The notes: generated by a model from the letters alone, not told the origin. DNA of 64,000 bases from Apis mellifera (GCF_003254395.2 NC_037638.1:19891207-19955206); one strand, 5' to 3'; positions 40,000 to 53,400 are shown, counted from the first letter of the stretch. Program-made: numbers and translations.

Positions 40000-42900
40000 C
40001 AGGTATTCCTGGCATAAAACTTTACCGCGTCTACGTCCATTTTTAGCAGTCGTCGGAAATTGAGTTATTCGCCGGCTCCTCGAAATGTGCCTCCTCGACT
40101 AAGGGTTGCGGTTACGGTGGATGCGTTTTCTGACGGCCGAGTCCGAGAGATTTTTATGCGAACATGAATACACGAAAATACGGAAAATACACGAAATGAG
40201 AAGAGGAGATTCGGGAAGGGATAACTATTCTTATTGAATTTGAGAATTTAAATCGAGATTTATTCCTTTCATTTATGAAAATTCGTAAAAATCTCGTCGA
40301 AAGGATCGTTTATAATTTTCGATTTTTCAAATTATTCGTCGAACAAGTAAAGGTGTATAAATGAAGATTCGGTTTTTCGGGCCGGAATAACGATTGCCCG
40401 ATTTCGAGGCGTAGCAGCCGAGAAATTATACAGTCCACGTGTATAATATAAACGCCTCTTCCCTCGTTTCGATATTCGAACGCCACGTTTCTATATTAAA
40501 ATAATTTTCCATTACCGCGTTCCTTCTCCCATTTTCGAGCCACGTTTCATTCTCGACTTGCTCGATACGAAAGAAAAACTCTCTCGTCGAATGTAAACGA
40601 GGAGGAGGAGGCGATAAACGATATTTCCAAGCAACGATGGACCGCGTTTTCCAACGAATCGACCGAGATAAACGTTCGCAAGACGTTCGATAGGAAGAGG
40701 AAGCCTTCTCGGGATCTCGAGTTGGAAGGAATGGTAAAAAGGGTTTAAAGCGGACGTCCGATAGAAGGAGAAAGAAGACGGTCGATTCGCAAACGAAACG
40801 ATTGGTGTCCCTCGTTAGCGATGTAAACTCGATGGAGGCAAGGTTGGGGGGAGGGAATAAAAGGTAAATACGAGGCAAGAACATTCGGGGGACGCCTTTT
40901 GCGACGACTTAACGGCATTGTGGCAGAATCGGACCGTGGCTCTCTCTCTCTCTCACGGCAACCTGCACCCTATCCACCCTTCCTTCCCCCATCCACCACC
41001 GGAATTACGTGCTCGACAGCCTCGATACGCTATTTCCCTTCACGTACTCTCGATGCTTCTCCGCAATCGAGCAATTCTAGTTAAAGTGTTCGCCCCCTTC
41101 CTTAACCCCTTGGAATTTGTTCTTCCCAATTCGATTCGATTAATCCGCAAGGATTTCGGGCTTCGATTCAGAATAATTCTTTCATCCCCAACGGTGCACG
41201 CGTGGCCCCTCGAACAACTGACCTTTCAAACTGCTACCCTATTTTTTTTCCTCCTTTCCTTTTCCTTCTTTCTCTCTTCGACGGTCAGCTTGGCTCGAAT
41301 CTCTCACGTTCAATCGCAGGGGACAATTTTCTAAGAAAAGATCCATCCGCGTGATGATAAAGATTCCACGTAAGAAATAGTTATCCTCGAGATATTGGAT
41401 TTGTTTGTTTTTTTCTCTACTTCAAAATCGTTTTCGTTCGAAATGTTTAAATATAATTGGCAAGTAAGGAATCAGCCTGGTTCTTCCGGGGACACTGACC
41501 GGCTCTTACACAATGATAAATTCGTCTCTGTCTTACTTCCTCTTGCTTTCCCTTCCTCTTCCTCTTGTCCCGAGGTTTGCTCAAAGAAAATTGAGACGTG
41601 GAAACGCGTGCGCGCGCGAAAGACCACCCGCGGCTAATTTAATTAAAAGTTAAATTATGGAGGGACGGAGTGGCGCGCTCGCGGACACCGCTAATAAAGT
41701 ATTGGGGGGGAGGCAAGAGACATCCGGTTGCTTTTTCATTCGAACAATTTATCCCCGCGGAAGGAAAGTTCTTCTTTCCGCTGCTTTGCGCTGTTGAACA
41801 AACAACGGAAAACATGCGTGAAACAAGCGATCCTGCGATTATTTTTTCTACAATCCAAACAAGACTAAAGACAAACGCGTCGTTTTAAGACTGCGTTGTG
41901 AAAAACACTCGATGAATATTATTAAAACGTAACTCAAAACTAATAATAATAATATTGAGTGGAAAGCAACTTTGAAACAACAAGTGTCCCGTTGAAGGAA
42001 ATCGTCGCCGATTATCTCCATGCTGTATCAAAACTCGTGTGAAAATAAAATTCTCCCCCTTTCTCTTCTTCTTCCATTAATTAAACGTCTCGTCAAGAAC
42101 GTTGACTTCCTTCCTCGAGTTTTCTCATCGATCGATCGAATCCACTCTCTCGTTCGGATGATTTCGAAATTTATATTTTTTCCCTTCCTTTTCGACGCGA
42201 TAAAAACGGCGCAGGAGGGGAAGGGCTGATGGGCTCGTTCATTAGTCATGGTTTAACCGCGGGTCGAAGACCGCAGCGTTCCACCTGCGCGCGTGTGTGG
42301 AAACGCAACCGGAAGAAGAAGGGAGGGAGGGCGAGTGAAGAGGTAACTGCAGGGGGGCCGTTAAAAAATAATGGCCTAGGGTCGGTCGTTGGCGTCACCC
42401 TGGCACGTGCGAAACTTTAATGACTTTCGCTCGACATAACGCCACTCTTCTTCCTTGCTCCCTCCCCTTTCCTTCCTTAACGCCCTCTCCTCCTCCTCCT
42501 CCTCGCGTGTAAACCTCGCGCGCGCGGGGGTCCACTCGTACCGGCAGATAATCCACTTCTCCTGGCCGCGAGAGAGAAACGATCTCTTACCAGCAGACGA
42601 TCGGATCGCGAGATAACTCTCTCCTTCTTTCTTTATTAATTCACCGGACGTTTCTACTTCGAGATCGAACTGTTGCACTCTCGTACTTTTTTCTCGGGAA
42701 AGTAATACAGTTTTATAGGAGAAAGAAAGAAAGGAGAAATTTTTTTTTTAAATTTGGAGAGGAGAGAAAAGAAAGGAGATTCGAAAGGAGTTTTGTATGG
42801 AGATATGGGAGCGAGGTGTTAAACGGGGCGAAGAAGAATAATCGCGATGGCCAAGTCGGGAGAATTGTTCGATCCGGGCCGTTGAACGACAAGAAATAGC

Positions 42901-43225
42901 GCGGGAGGGGAAGTGTGGAAGTTAAGTTTGAAATTGTTGGAACGGAAGTTGGGTGAAATTTCGCGCCGAATAACTGGATGGGGAACAATATCGATGGTTA
43001 TTCGCGAGACGTTCGCTTTGTATTTTCGCCGAATATATTTTCCCCATCGGCGTCAAAAACATCGATGACGTTGTTAATTAATATCTGTATACACGAAAGC
43101 CTATGGCTTGTTGCAATGCTCGTTCGACAATGGGAAAAAGATCAATTGATGATTGGACACTATTGATATTAATAAGCTTAAAGTTGTAATAATTGCAATA
43201 TTCATAAAGTGGAAACGCAGATTGC

Positions 43226-43248
43226 ATATATATATATATATATATATA
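43226..43248. repeat. (AT)n microsatellite
   Basis: About eleven AT units. Confidence 0.9.
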
Positions 43249-43740
43249 CTATCGTACGATAAACACGGCGTTTTCGTATTTTCAATTTTCTTTCGCGATT
43301 TCACAGTTTTTGATAATTTCAATTTTTAACGATGATTTACGGATTTTTATATCGCAATTAAAATAAAGCGTTCGAAGAATAAGAAAACGTCGGTGGAAAA
43401 TTTCGAAACTTTGAATTTTTTACGGAAAGAAATGTGAGAAGAAAAAGGTAAACATTTTGTCGTCAAAACCCATTAAGAAATTGTAAAAAAAAAGAATCGT
43501 ATTCCATTCATGTCCTCTTTCTCGATTCATCCGGATATCTCAATCGGTTGCCAAGATACAAAGACTCGAAGCGAATATAGCGTGGAAATTATGAATGGGT
43601 CTGCGACCGAGTGACCCACATTTTTTCCTGGAAACACGTACCATGTTTTTCTGGGAATCGCGAGCGTCGTTCGACTTTGAGATAGGTCAGTGAGACGAGG
43701 TGCGAGCGAAAAGTAAAGAACGAGGAAGGAACGGGCGTAG

Positions 43741-44160
43741 TAAACGATTAAAAAGAGAGAGAGAAAAAAAAATACCTTTTTCTTTACACGACGATATCTC
43801 GGGGACGGAAAGTCGTATCGAGATGAGCAAAAAAGCATTTTAAAGGGGAAAGTTTCGCGCCCCTAATGATCGTTCATTCGTTTACCGGAAGTTATTATCT
43901 TGGAAGTTATAGCGATTCAAACTTTTCTTAATTTTAATAGAATTTAATTAAACGCGAGATAAACGATTGAAAAATTATCCTTTTCTTTGCACGACGATAT
44001 CTCAGGAACCGGAAGTTGTATCGAGATAAACAAACGACCGTTTTAAAGGGGAAGATTTCGCGTTTCTTTCCCAACGATTTCATTTGCGGACCGTTATTAT
44101 TTCCGGAATTATAATATATAGTTCAAATATTTCTTGATCGAATTTAATCAAGATAACATG
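43741..44160. repeat. Diverged tandem duplication, unit about 210 bp
   Basis: Two copies start with TAAACGATT at 43741 and 43961. Each holds CACGACGATATCTC, GGAAGT(C/T)GTATCGAGAT, TTTTAAAGGGGAA and TTTCGCG in the same order, followed by GTTATTAT and GAATTTAAT(T/C) later in the unit. Copies differ by many substitutions. Confidence 0.75.
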
Positions 44161-45086
44161 TTATTAATTAATCCAATATGGTCGAGTTTCAACAATTCGC
44201 AAGGTGTTCTCACCCTTCTCGAAGGAAATTTCAACGATCTTAAACGAAAACTGAAGAATCTAAATTCGGTGGTAACAAAAGGTGGTTCGACGTGAAATTC
44301 GAGCTCTGGCTCGTGCATTTAATTGCTATCCCTCTTCCCGTTCCATCATCCACCCCGTTTTCTAATCACGGCCTAGAGCCCGACGCCGTTCTCACGGCGT
44401 ATACGATCCGCTCGAGAATTCTCGTTCAATCTTGCGCATTTTTCACCCCATCCGCTATATTCCTTCGATTCCCTTCCACACGATCCAGGAGAGAGAGAGA
44501 GGAGAACGATCTCTCGGAAACTTGGATCGAGCAAGTTTGACGGCCGGGTCGTAACTTTGGACGCGTTCAATATTTCCGAATACGCGGCGTTTCACGGCAC
44601 GCCATGCCGAGTCCTGGCCACCTCCAGAGAAACTTATATACGTGATTTGTGGCCTCGCCTCTCCCCCCTCCCCGGACCAGATAAATTCACTTCGGTCAAT
44701 TTTTTACCGGTCCCCACGAACAATCCCACACGCTCCTCCTCCACAACCCGCGCCCGCGTTCGTGATATAACCGTGAAATATTGACCACCGGCTCCCTCAA
44801 ACTCTACGAAACCAGTTTCCAACGCCGAGACGGATATTTAATTTGAAATTTGCAACGATACCGCCCCGTGCACGCGACCGTTTACGATCGTCTCCCGCTA
44901 CGGATATCGTAGGATCGATACAAGGCAATTTTTATTTATTTATCTTTTTCTGCTACGAGTTTAAATTCGATTTTAAACTTGTAATTTATTCGCTTAATGA
45001 GCTAAGATTTCATATAATTTAACCAATTAAAATTTCACGGATATCACGACGCGATGCTCGAAGAGTAGAAATGAGAAAAATTTGTA

Positions 45087-45116
45087 TTGGGTTGGCAACT
45101 AAGTAATTGCGGATTT
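45087..45116 (+). repeat. Left terminal inverted repeat of the mariner
   Basis: 30 bp identical to the reverse complement of 45967-45996, directly after TA 45085-45086. Confidence 0.95.
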
Positions 45117-45143
45117 CACTCGTCGATATGATCACTCATAATC

Positions 45144-45922
45144 GATTCGGATCGTCACAGTACAACTCATGAGATTGCAGAGAAGCTTCATGTATTAAAT
45201 TTTTAAAACAACTTGGCTATGTTCAAAAACTCGATACATGGGTTCCTCACGAACTGAAAGAAAAGCATTTAACGCAACGCATTAACAGCTGCGATTTGCT
45301 AAAGAAACGTAATGAAAATGATCCATTTTTGAAACGACTGATAACTGGCGATGAAAAATGGGTTGTTTACAACAATATCAAGCGGAAAAGATGGTGGAGC
45401 AGGCCACGTGAACCAGCTCAAACAACATCAAAAGCTGGTATTCGTCGAAAGAAGGTTTCGTTATCAGTTTGGTGGGATTACAAAGGAATTGTCTATTTTG
45501 AACTCTTACCACCCAACCGAACGATCAATTCTGTTGTCTACATTGAACAACTAACGAAATTAAACAATGCAGTTGAAGAAAAGCGGGCCGAATTGACAAA
45601 TCGAAAAGGTGTTGTATTCCATCATGACGATGCAAGGCCACACGCATCTTTGGTCACTCGGCAAAAATTATTGGAGCTTGGTTGGGATGTTTTGCCACAT
45701 CCACCATATAGTCCTGACCTTGCACCATCCGATTACTTTTTGTTTCGATCTTTACAAAACTCCTTGAATGGTAAAAATTTCAATAATGATGATGATATCA
45801 AATCGTACCTCATTCAGTTTTTTGCTAATAAAAACCACAAGTTTTATGAACGTGGGATTATGATGCTGCCTGAAAGATGGCAAAAGGTCATTGATCAAAA
45901 TGGGCAACACATTACAGAATAA
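45144..45922 (+). pseudogene. Mariner transposase remnant (DD34D catalytic domain kept, N-terminus lost)
   Basis: A helix-turn-helix remnant (THEIAEKLHV, from 45144 in one frame) is followed after a frameshifting deletion by KQLGYVQKLDTWVPHEL in another frame, open from 45197 to TAA 45920-45922. From 45296 the frame gives 208 residues with the three catalytic aspartates: TGDEKW (D19), HHDDARPH (D111) and SPDLAPSDYFLF (D146). D111 and D146 are separated by 34 residues, the mariner DD34D spacing. The usual HDNARPH is HDDARPH here. No start methionine or complete paired-type HTH remains, so this copy cannot make a full transposase of about 345 residues. Confidence 0.93.
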
Positions 45923-45966
45923 AGTTATTTAGTTCCATGAAAAAATTGTCTTTGATTTTCTAAAAA

Positions 45967-45996
45967 AAATCCGCAATTACTTAGTTGCCAACCCAA
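45967..45996 (-). repeat. Right terminal inverted repeat of the mariner
   Basis: 30 bp ending GTTGCCAACCCAA, directly before TA 45997-45998; perfect mate of the left repeat. Confidence 0.95.
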
Positions 45997-45998
45997 TA

Positions 45999-48900
45999 TA
46001 TTATACGATATGATTCGTTCAATGCACGTATCAGACTGATACAACAATATGATACGAAGAATGTGACGAGCTATGAACGCTCTAGGGTTTAATTAATAAA
46101 CGTGATCGCCGAGCTAATGATTCATCTGTTTAACAGCCACCGGTGTGGCAAGTTGAAGTCTGTGACAATTTTCCTGTTCCCCGGAGAATACAAGTTGAAT
46201 TTTCGCGCAAGTCCATCGTAGTTACGATCCAGGGGACACATAGGAACGGACTTGCGGCGAGTTACCCGTCACGCAATTAACGTGCAGAAATTGAAGTACC
46301 AAAATGAGAGTGGAAGACGGGAAGAGGAAGAGAACATTCGACGCGGCGACTCGCGAAACGAGTTTAATCGCTTTGTGCAGCTGTTTAGAATTAAACGGCT
46401 GGAAAAGTCAGATCGAATCGAATATCGAACGATACACGTGATCTCGATTACACGTTTCTTTTTGTCACAATAATTTTAATTTTACATTCTTTAATTTCGA
46501 ACGCGATATATTTCTTCTCTAATGAATACCGATTGTATTATACGAAATCAATTCGTGTATCGTGTGTATCGTATATGACGATACTTATATTATTGCCGTG
46601 TGAAAGAGGCCTATTGGCACGTTCTATAAATACATAGTCAAGTATCAATAACGTTCATTCAATCGTGCAACAACGTTCAATTCAACAACGTCTCGTGTTT
46701 CTCGACCGTTGTTAAAAATTAAAACTAATTTGTTTCTTGTTCCGTTCTCTGCCGAAGGAAAAAAAAGTAGAAAATAAAACTGGTATAATTGCTCTTGTTG
46801 CAATTATCGAAGCGTGCGAGAAAAGAAAAAAGAAGACAATCAAGCGTACATAATACCTCGGATATCTCCCATCTCTTGTACGATATCGGATCGGCATTGT
46901 GGCATAACGAGTTTCCCTCCTTTTGAAAAATTTTTCCACTTTTTCGAAAATTGCCAATCGGTAAATACGATCTCGCCCACGAATCTCGTTGCGTTTTACA
47001 ACTTTGCTCTTTGTTTTCTCTCTCGCCCAAAAAAAAAAAAAAGAAAAAAGAAAATACGATACCAGGGACTCCGCGGGGATTTTTTCGATTTTTCGGCGAC
47101 CGCCTCGAACGGTTAAACCGTGGAACCCCGTTGGGGTCGCGAACTCGGGGTTGCGTATCGAGGGTGAAAACGCTCCACCTCGGCGAAAGCCGATACGACC
47201 TCGCCGGCTTGCGTTTTGCATCGGCTTTCATCGGATGGGGTATTGTCGGCTCTCTCTCCCCCCCCCTGTCAGACGAAAGCCGACGTTGAACCACCGCAAA
47301 CTACTACCACCACCTCGTCTCTCGGTCCTGTCGAGGAGAAGAGGGACATCGCGATACGCGGAACTTGTCGGCGCGAGTGACGGAGTAATATTCCTGTCAG
47401 GGGATACGAGACGAGCGTAAGGGAATTTTGCGTGATTAATACAAGGAGTTGCATGCATACACATACACACATATAGGGAGGGGAGGTGTTCTGCAACTCT
47501 GGTTTCATTCGACCTCTAATTTCGAGCACGAAAATTAGAGCGAACCGATGGAAACACGGAGGGGAGGGAGAGGGAATCTTTGCGTTTTCGCGATGGTCGG
47601 CGCGCGAGATTGCAATCGAGCGGCTAATTTTGGAAAGCGATAACCGAGCGGCGAATCTAAAGCCGATGGGAGTTACAAGCTGCCCCGTTTAATTTCGAAC
47701 CCAATCAGCGAAAGAGACCGCGCGTTTCCCTCCCCTCCATTCCTTCTTCCTTGTCCATCTTTGCTGCCCGTCTACGCGAACGTGGACCGAAACGGATGTG
47801 CGCGAAAATTAGAAAAGAAGTGATTCTTTTTCCGTGTATGCACATGTAATATAATTCACCGGTATCCGATCAATCAATTTCACTTCTCTTCGATTCGAGG
47901 ACGAAGGAAAATAAATATTCGATTCGTACTTACGATTTACGATTAGCCAGCTCCAATCATTCTTACGTCTTCTGAATACGCAATTTCATCTGATCCGATT
48001 TTTCATGGACGATCGGGCATGAAAAAAAAAAAAAAACAGCAGAGTCATTGCAGCAGACGGCCGAAAATCGAAACCGTTGGAAAGATCGGGAAAATGGAAC
48101 GATAATCATCGGGCTCGATCAATGGGAGCACGATAAAAACCGGTCAAAAGCAGACGCCGTAAATATAACCGTTGTAACGTTTTCGACGCGGAAAACGTTT
48201 AATAAGCGGGACAGCTCGCTGTTCGGCTATGACCCGGAGCGATCCTCGTTCCGATTTTCTATCTGGAAAACCTCCCTCCTCTCTCTCCCTGCCTCCCCTC
48301 CCCCCTTTCTATCCAAGCTTCGATCCTCCCGGGGTTTCCCGTCGGACGAGGACGAATGTAACGCGGTCCAACGTGACGTTAATTCGTTTCCAGTGCAAGA
48401 CGTATGATCCTCCGATAATGGTCCGTTCCCATTTAGCCCGGTATTCCGCGGCTATCAGCGACCCAAATTGCATACGCGAGACACGCCGCTCGAATCATCG
48501 ATATTGACCGGTGTCGGAGGGCCGCGTTAATTGCACTTCAGACGTTACGCTGACCGGGGGTGGTGGGACGGGAGGGATGGAGCGGTATAATCGCAGCAAC
48601 GTTAATTTCGAGCCACGTTGCGTCCGTCACTCGACTCTATTCAACGCCTCGCCTCCGTCATTTCCGCGTGGAAAGTGGTCAAGAGTAGATCGGATAAAGT
48701 AAAAATAGCCACATTCTCGAGACCTCTGAAGGCCTGGCGAGAGAAGTTGTTATTGGAAATATCTTTGGAAAGGAAAATCGAAATCGGTGGTGGAATGATT
48801 CTTCGACTTGTTGTCAAGTTGTTCCTTCGTGCACGATCCGTAGAAAGGAATCGATGACGTCGAAACACGCGTCGATAATTACAAATACAATACCCATCCC

Positions 48901-50351
48901 TTCATCGAGGTGAGTTAACTCGACTCAATGCTGGTTTTGCCGTTTATAACTTTAACGCCGTCGTTTCTGTTGCGAGTGGAAACGAGTGGCGGGGGAAGAA
49001 AGGGGTAATCGTTACGTTTCGAGGAGGGGGGAGAGGGGGAGTTGAGGCGTTCGCGAGGCTCGGTGATTAAGACCTTTCACGATACGCGATAACGAGGCTC
49101 GCGAATTTCGAGGGAAATTTCCGAGAAATTTGTCCGATGGAACGAACTCTCTCTCTCGTCGTTTCTCCGTTCGTGGATGAAGGAGGAGGAGGACGGGGGG
49201 GAGAAGAGGCGAGGAACCGATCGATCCGGGTGGGTGGATGGATGGGCGGAGGAGGGAGGGCCCGTTGAAACTAATAGATAGGTAATTAGCGGATAATGAA
49301 GTGGCTTCCTGCCAGGTGAAAAAAAATGGCCGGGATAGATCCATTAACGATCGATCGCCGCTTTGTTCTTTGGAATCGCGGTCAAAAGGAAACTTATTAC
49401 GCTTGTTAAGCCGATTTGCGGCTGGCCCCCGCCAGGAGGAAACGACGGTAAATGGGATTATAAAAATCGAAGCTTGGGGATGTAAATGTCTTTTCGACGA
49501 TGAGTCCCTCGATTGCTTGTCGCTTTCGAATTGCTCTCGAATTATATTCCAACAGGAACGATAAATACGATGCGTCTGTTATGTCGACTTTGATGCAGAT
49601 CGCGCTATCGTTGTTATTATTATTATTATTGTTATTATTATTATTATTCAGACGCGATAGGGTTTGGTTAGTTGGAGGAGAGATTCATTGTTTAAATTTT
49701 GCCGAAGAGTATTGATTGGAAACGGTATTACTACTACTACCACTGTACTGTTGGAAATCGGGCTACTACTGGAAATTATAATTACGGTCTTAAAACGATG
49801 GTATCTCTAGCTAACGTATGTTAAATTACGTATCCATACGATTCATCGATATTTACCTGTCGATATTGTAACGTCAATGTTGGCAAAGTTTAAGACTCTT
49901 AACCAGGGTATTATTAATTTAACCGGTTTATGGAATACGTATATATTATACTTAAATATGGAGGAGGGAGAATTAATAAAAAGAGATGAGACGGTTTTCG
50001 AAACGAAACAACGAAAGAATTCCTTTTCACGGATGATAATTAGATTACTTTTAAAATGTTGAATCTGTCCAACTACTTGACGTGCATTGACAGGACGTGC
50101 AAAATATTCAGAATACAATTGTAATATTTAAGAGAAATTTGCGTTCGATGAATAGCTAATAGTTGTGCCAAATACACTTGAAGCAACCCACTTGATGATT
50201 CTATGAACGCGATGACCCGTCATCGATGGTCGTGAACAGGATCCCCCTTTTCCAAACGTCTAGGCTGGCTAATTAGACGAATAAGATAATTTCCTCCTTT
50301 GAAACTATAGAAGGGAAAACCAACCGACGTTCCTCTGCTTTTCTTTTCCAG
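45999..50351 (+). other. Gene-free stretch between the mariner and the first Sema-1A exon seen
   Basis: The right end is intron by definition (acceptor TTTTCCAG at 50350-50351). Contains A runs at 47030-47044 and 48020-48033 and the TTA array at 49613. A GAG|GTGAGT donor-like site at 48910/48911 has no open coding frame in the needed phase. Confidence 0.65.
49613..49648. repeat. (TTA)n microsatellite with one TTG interruption
   Basis: About twelve TTA-type units, 700 bp upstream of the first semaphorin exon seen. Confidence 0.9.
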
Positions 50352-50448
50352 GTGCGGAAGATGTGTTCAGGTTTACGGGGAACGAGACGCACACAGACTA
50401 CTTTCGGCTGGTGCTCCGGGACGGGAACTATCTTCTGGTCGGCGGAAG
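50352..50448 (+). CDS. Sema1a: Sema-1A coding exon a (N-terminal part of sema domain)
   Basis: This 97-bp exon follows a TTTTCCAG acceptor and ends at AG|GTAAAT. It enters in phase needing one upstream base (giving Gly) and leaves with two bases of Arg. It reads AEDVFRFTGNETH, then DYFRLV and LLVGGR, which aligns with the start of insect Sema-1a after the signal peptide (GNESH...DHFKL...LLVGARN in the grasshopper protein). NET is an N-glycosylation site. The conserved Trp-x-x-Asp stretch that normally precedes it is not here and must be on an earlier exon. Confidence 0.93.
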
Positions 50449-53400
50449 GTAAATAGAGGATTCATTTGGACCGAGTGCTTTAATTAAAGGACCGTTTCTT
50501 CTTATCCGTTTCTTTGCAACCGGGTTTCGAGGGCCCGTGTTCGCGATCGAGGGGGGCTTCCCTCTCCCTCTCTCTTTCTCGATCCTCATTCTACGTGTGC
50601 CGACTACTTCCTCCCTGAAAATCTCGTTTCTCCCTCGTTTCCTTCCTCCCCTTTCTCTCTCTTTCTCTTTCTCGCAAGATGAATTCCAAGAACGGCCACC
50701 AGGCGCTGTTCCCGTTAATGAGATCGTCGAACTTTATTTAGAAACTTCTTTGTAAGCTTTTTTTTTATTTTTTATTTATTTATTTTTTTTTTTCATCTTA
50801 CGAGCCTTCGAATCCCAAACACCGGCGGAAGCGCGACTTCCTGCCGGTTCTTTAAAAAACTTTCTTCCCCTGAATCGAGGGAGGCTACGTAATTAAAACG
50901 CGATATGCATCGAAAATCTAGAGCACGGATATCTCTCTCTTTCTCTCTTTTTCCATTTTCCTTTTATTTAGGTCGGCCAAGGATTTAGATTTAGAACTTC
51001 TCTTGGACGCGTTACCTACATCTTCTCGTTTCTCAGGGATCATAAGGATGAATCCTCGATCGATTATCCTAAAACTGGGAACCCCCGATATCCGATAAGA
51101 AAGGGAGAAATCAATTAATCTTCGCGTTAACCAGATCTCTCTCACTTCGTGGTCAAGTTTCGTTGATCGATCAAGTTTGTTGCTCGAAAGGAATTATCGT
51201 GATCGATTAATCGGCGATTATATCGCGCACACCTTCTTCTTCTCTCGTTTTCGATCCTTTCTTTTTTTTCCCTCAATTGTTTCTCTCCATTGTCGATTCA
51301 AAGGAGAAAGAGGAGGATGAGAGGGGAAGGGAGTTAGGTTAAATCGCGCGCAAATGCGAGGTTTGTCGCGAGACAACGGGGTGAAATTTGCAGCCGGAGA
51401 GACCTCTCCCGGAATATTAATCTCGAAGCGGCCTCCATAAATCTTGGCCCGTTTGTAATAAACGGATCGTAGCTTCGTCGAATCCCCTGTAGAGGTTCCC
51501 GTGGCTTTTCCATCGATTTTTTTCTCTCTCTCTCTCTTTTTTTTTTGCGCCTCGATTCGAACATCGCGATGTTTCCTGGGGAAACCGTACCGATCTCCCG
51601 CCACCGATAAGCGAAACGGAGGTAAAACGATGCGAAACGGTGATTAATGCACGGTATTCTACACTCGTGGAGAGAAAAGAAAAAAAGAGAGAGCGAGAAA
51701 AGAATATGGATCGCGCGAGAGAAATAGAGATTTCCGGGATACGCGTTCAAGATTCAAGGAGGAGTAACTTATTTAACGCGCGAGGAGGAGGAATTCGAAA
51801 ATTGGGCGCGTTTACCATCTCTCGCCTCTTTGAATTCTCCCGTTGAAATCGCTTGCATCGAGTCGCGACGCTATGTCTCTGGCGTCTGTCGTCGCCATCT
51901 GTTTTTTTAAAAGGAAACAAGAGAGAAGAAAAGGGAGGGTCGAGGAAATAAGACGAGAGAGGGAAGGAGGGAGGTGATTAGTTTCGTTAGGAAAATAATT
52001 TTTTCCTTTCGATCTTACTTTTCACATTCATATTTGAGATGGTAGATGATGAACGTGCGTTTGCAGTGAGCGGATGAGCAAGGATAGGAGAAGCGAGGAT
52101 TAAGGGGAATATTATTTTGTGCGGTTTGAGTAATTAAAATCGAGGACTGAGAAGTGTATTTAAAGAAAAAGTAGAGTAATAAAGAAATAGCGAATATCGG
52201 GGTTGGGTTGTTTAAAAAATTTTATTAAGTAAGAATTTGTTGATACGAGAAATATTATTGAGTAAGATATATATATTTTGTATTGTTTAATTGGTGAAAC
52301 AGCATTGTATGATATAACGAAGGCGTTGTTTGCGATAATTCAGATACAATTGAAATAATTAAATAATAATTAGATAGGAAATTTTTGCTTTGACAATGAT
52401 TTCAGATTTTGCGTGTAATTTGTTAATTCATTTGCACGAGATATTAACAATATTTTTTATTAAAATTTATAACCCGTTTGATTTTTTTTTCTTTCTTTTT
52501 CATTCTTTTTGAAAGATATTTATTTTTGCAAAAATTCAATTTTATGAAAAAAAAATTTTATTTTTTTTCGCATATTCACAAGTACACCTGCCAAGTACCA
52601 TTAATTTATTTGTTTAAGTGACGGGTATCTGAGTGAAATTTTTTATTAGAAAATTGTGAAAATTAACAGAGTTATAGCGATTGTTAAGAATTAAATTTGA
52701 ACGTATATGTATTTTTCCTTTCTCCCAAATACGCTTATCAAAATCTGTCGAAACGATAATTCTGTCAATTTTCAATCATTTTTTTACTCGGTAATACGTG
52801 TAACTGACAGTATTGTCATTGTTATGTCGTATCGTTATTTGATTTTTAATAATTTTTTGAATTTTTATGTCCGCATTAAAAATCAATTTCCTTTTTAAAA
52901 TAGAATATTTAATTTTTTTTTAATTTTTAAAAATTTGAAAATCGGCCCTCGCATACCATAACAATACGGCAGGATTCAATAAAATTCCGCCCTTTTCCAT
53001 ATTGAACAACTGTGTGACCCAGAATCGTGTGCCGGTGCACAGTGTTTCATACATATGGGTATCCGAACGAAACGAAATTTATAACCGTGCATAATATAAT
53101 ATACAATTTCTGTAATAAAATAATATATATAATTCGATACAATTTCATGCATAAAATAATATATATAATATAATTCTATTAAAAATAATTGGACCGACCT
53201 TGATCTTTTATCGAATAAAAAAAAAAGTTTTCTCCTCTTTTTTTTCTCGCATTTTAACATTCCCTATTGTCAATTGTAACCAACTGATCAAACAACACTT
53301 TTGATCGAAGCATTTGTTTCATAAAAGGATTGGCGGAAATATCTGAAAAATGGTAAAACAATGGTGTTCCATCTATGCGCGGTCCAAGCATTTTGAAAAT

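Larger units (their letters stand above)
40000..45086. other. Gene-free stretch, 40 kb to the mariner
   Basis: CpG-rich to about 42.7 kb, then AT-rich. Holds the 43.7-44.2-kb duplication. No exon seen. Confidence 0.6.
45087..45996 (+). mobile_element. Internally deleted mariner (Tc1/mariner, mellifera-like subfamily)
   Basis: The element is 910 bp with 30-bp terminal inverted repeats that match perfectly (45087-45116 and 45967-45996, beginning TTGGGTTGGCAACTAAGTAA), flanked by TA at 45085-45086 and 45997-45998, the target-site duplication of this superfamily. Full-length mariners are about 1.3 kb, so roughly 0.35-0.4 kb is missing, mostly between the left repeat and the transposase DNA-binding region. 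Subfamily assignment rests on the repeat sequence and transposase wording from memory. Confidence 0.95.

Noticed and set aside
48895..48916. GAG|GTGAGT donor-like site
   Set aside because: The frame that would join exon a has a TAA shortly upstream, so it is not a coding exon end for this gene.
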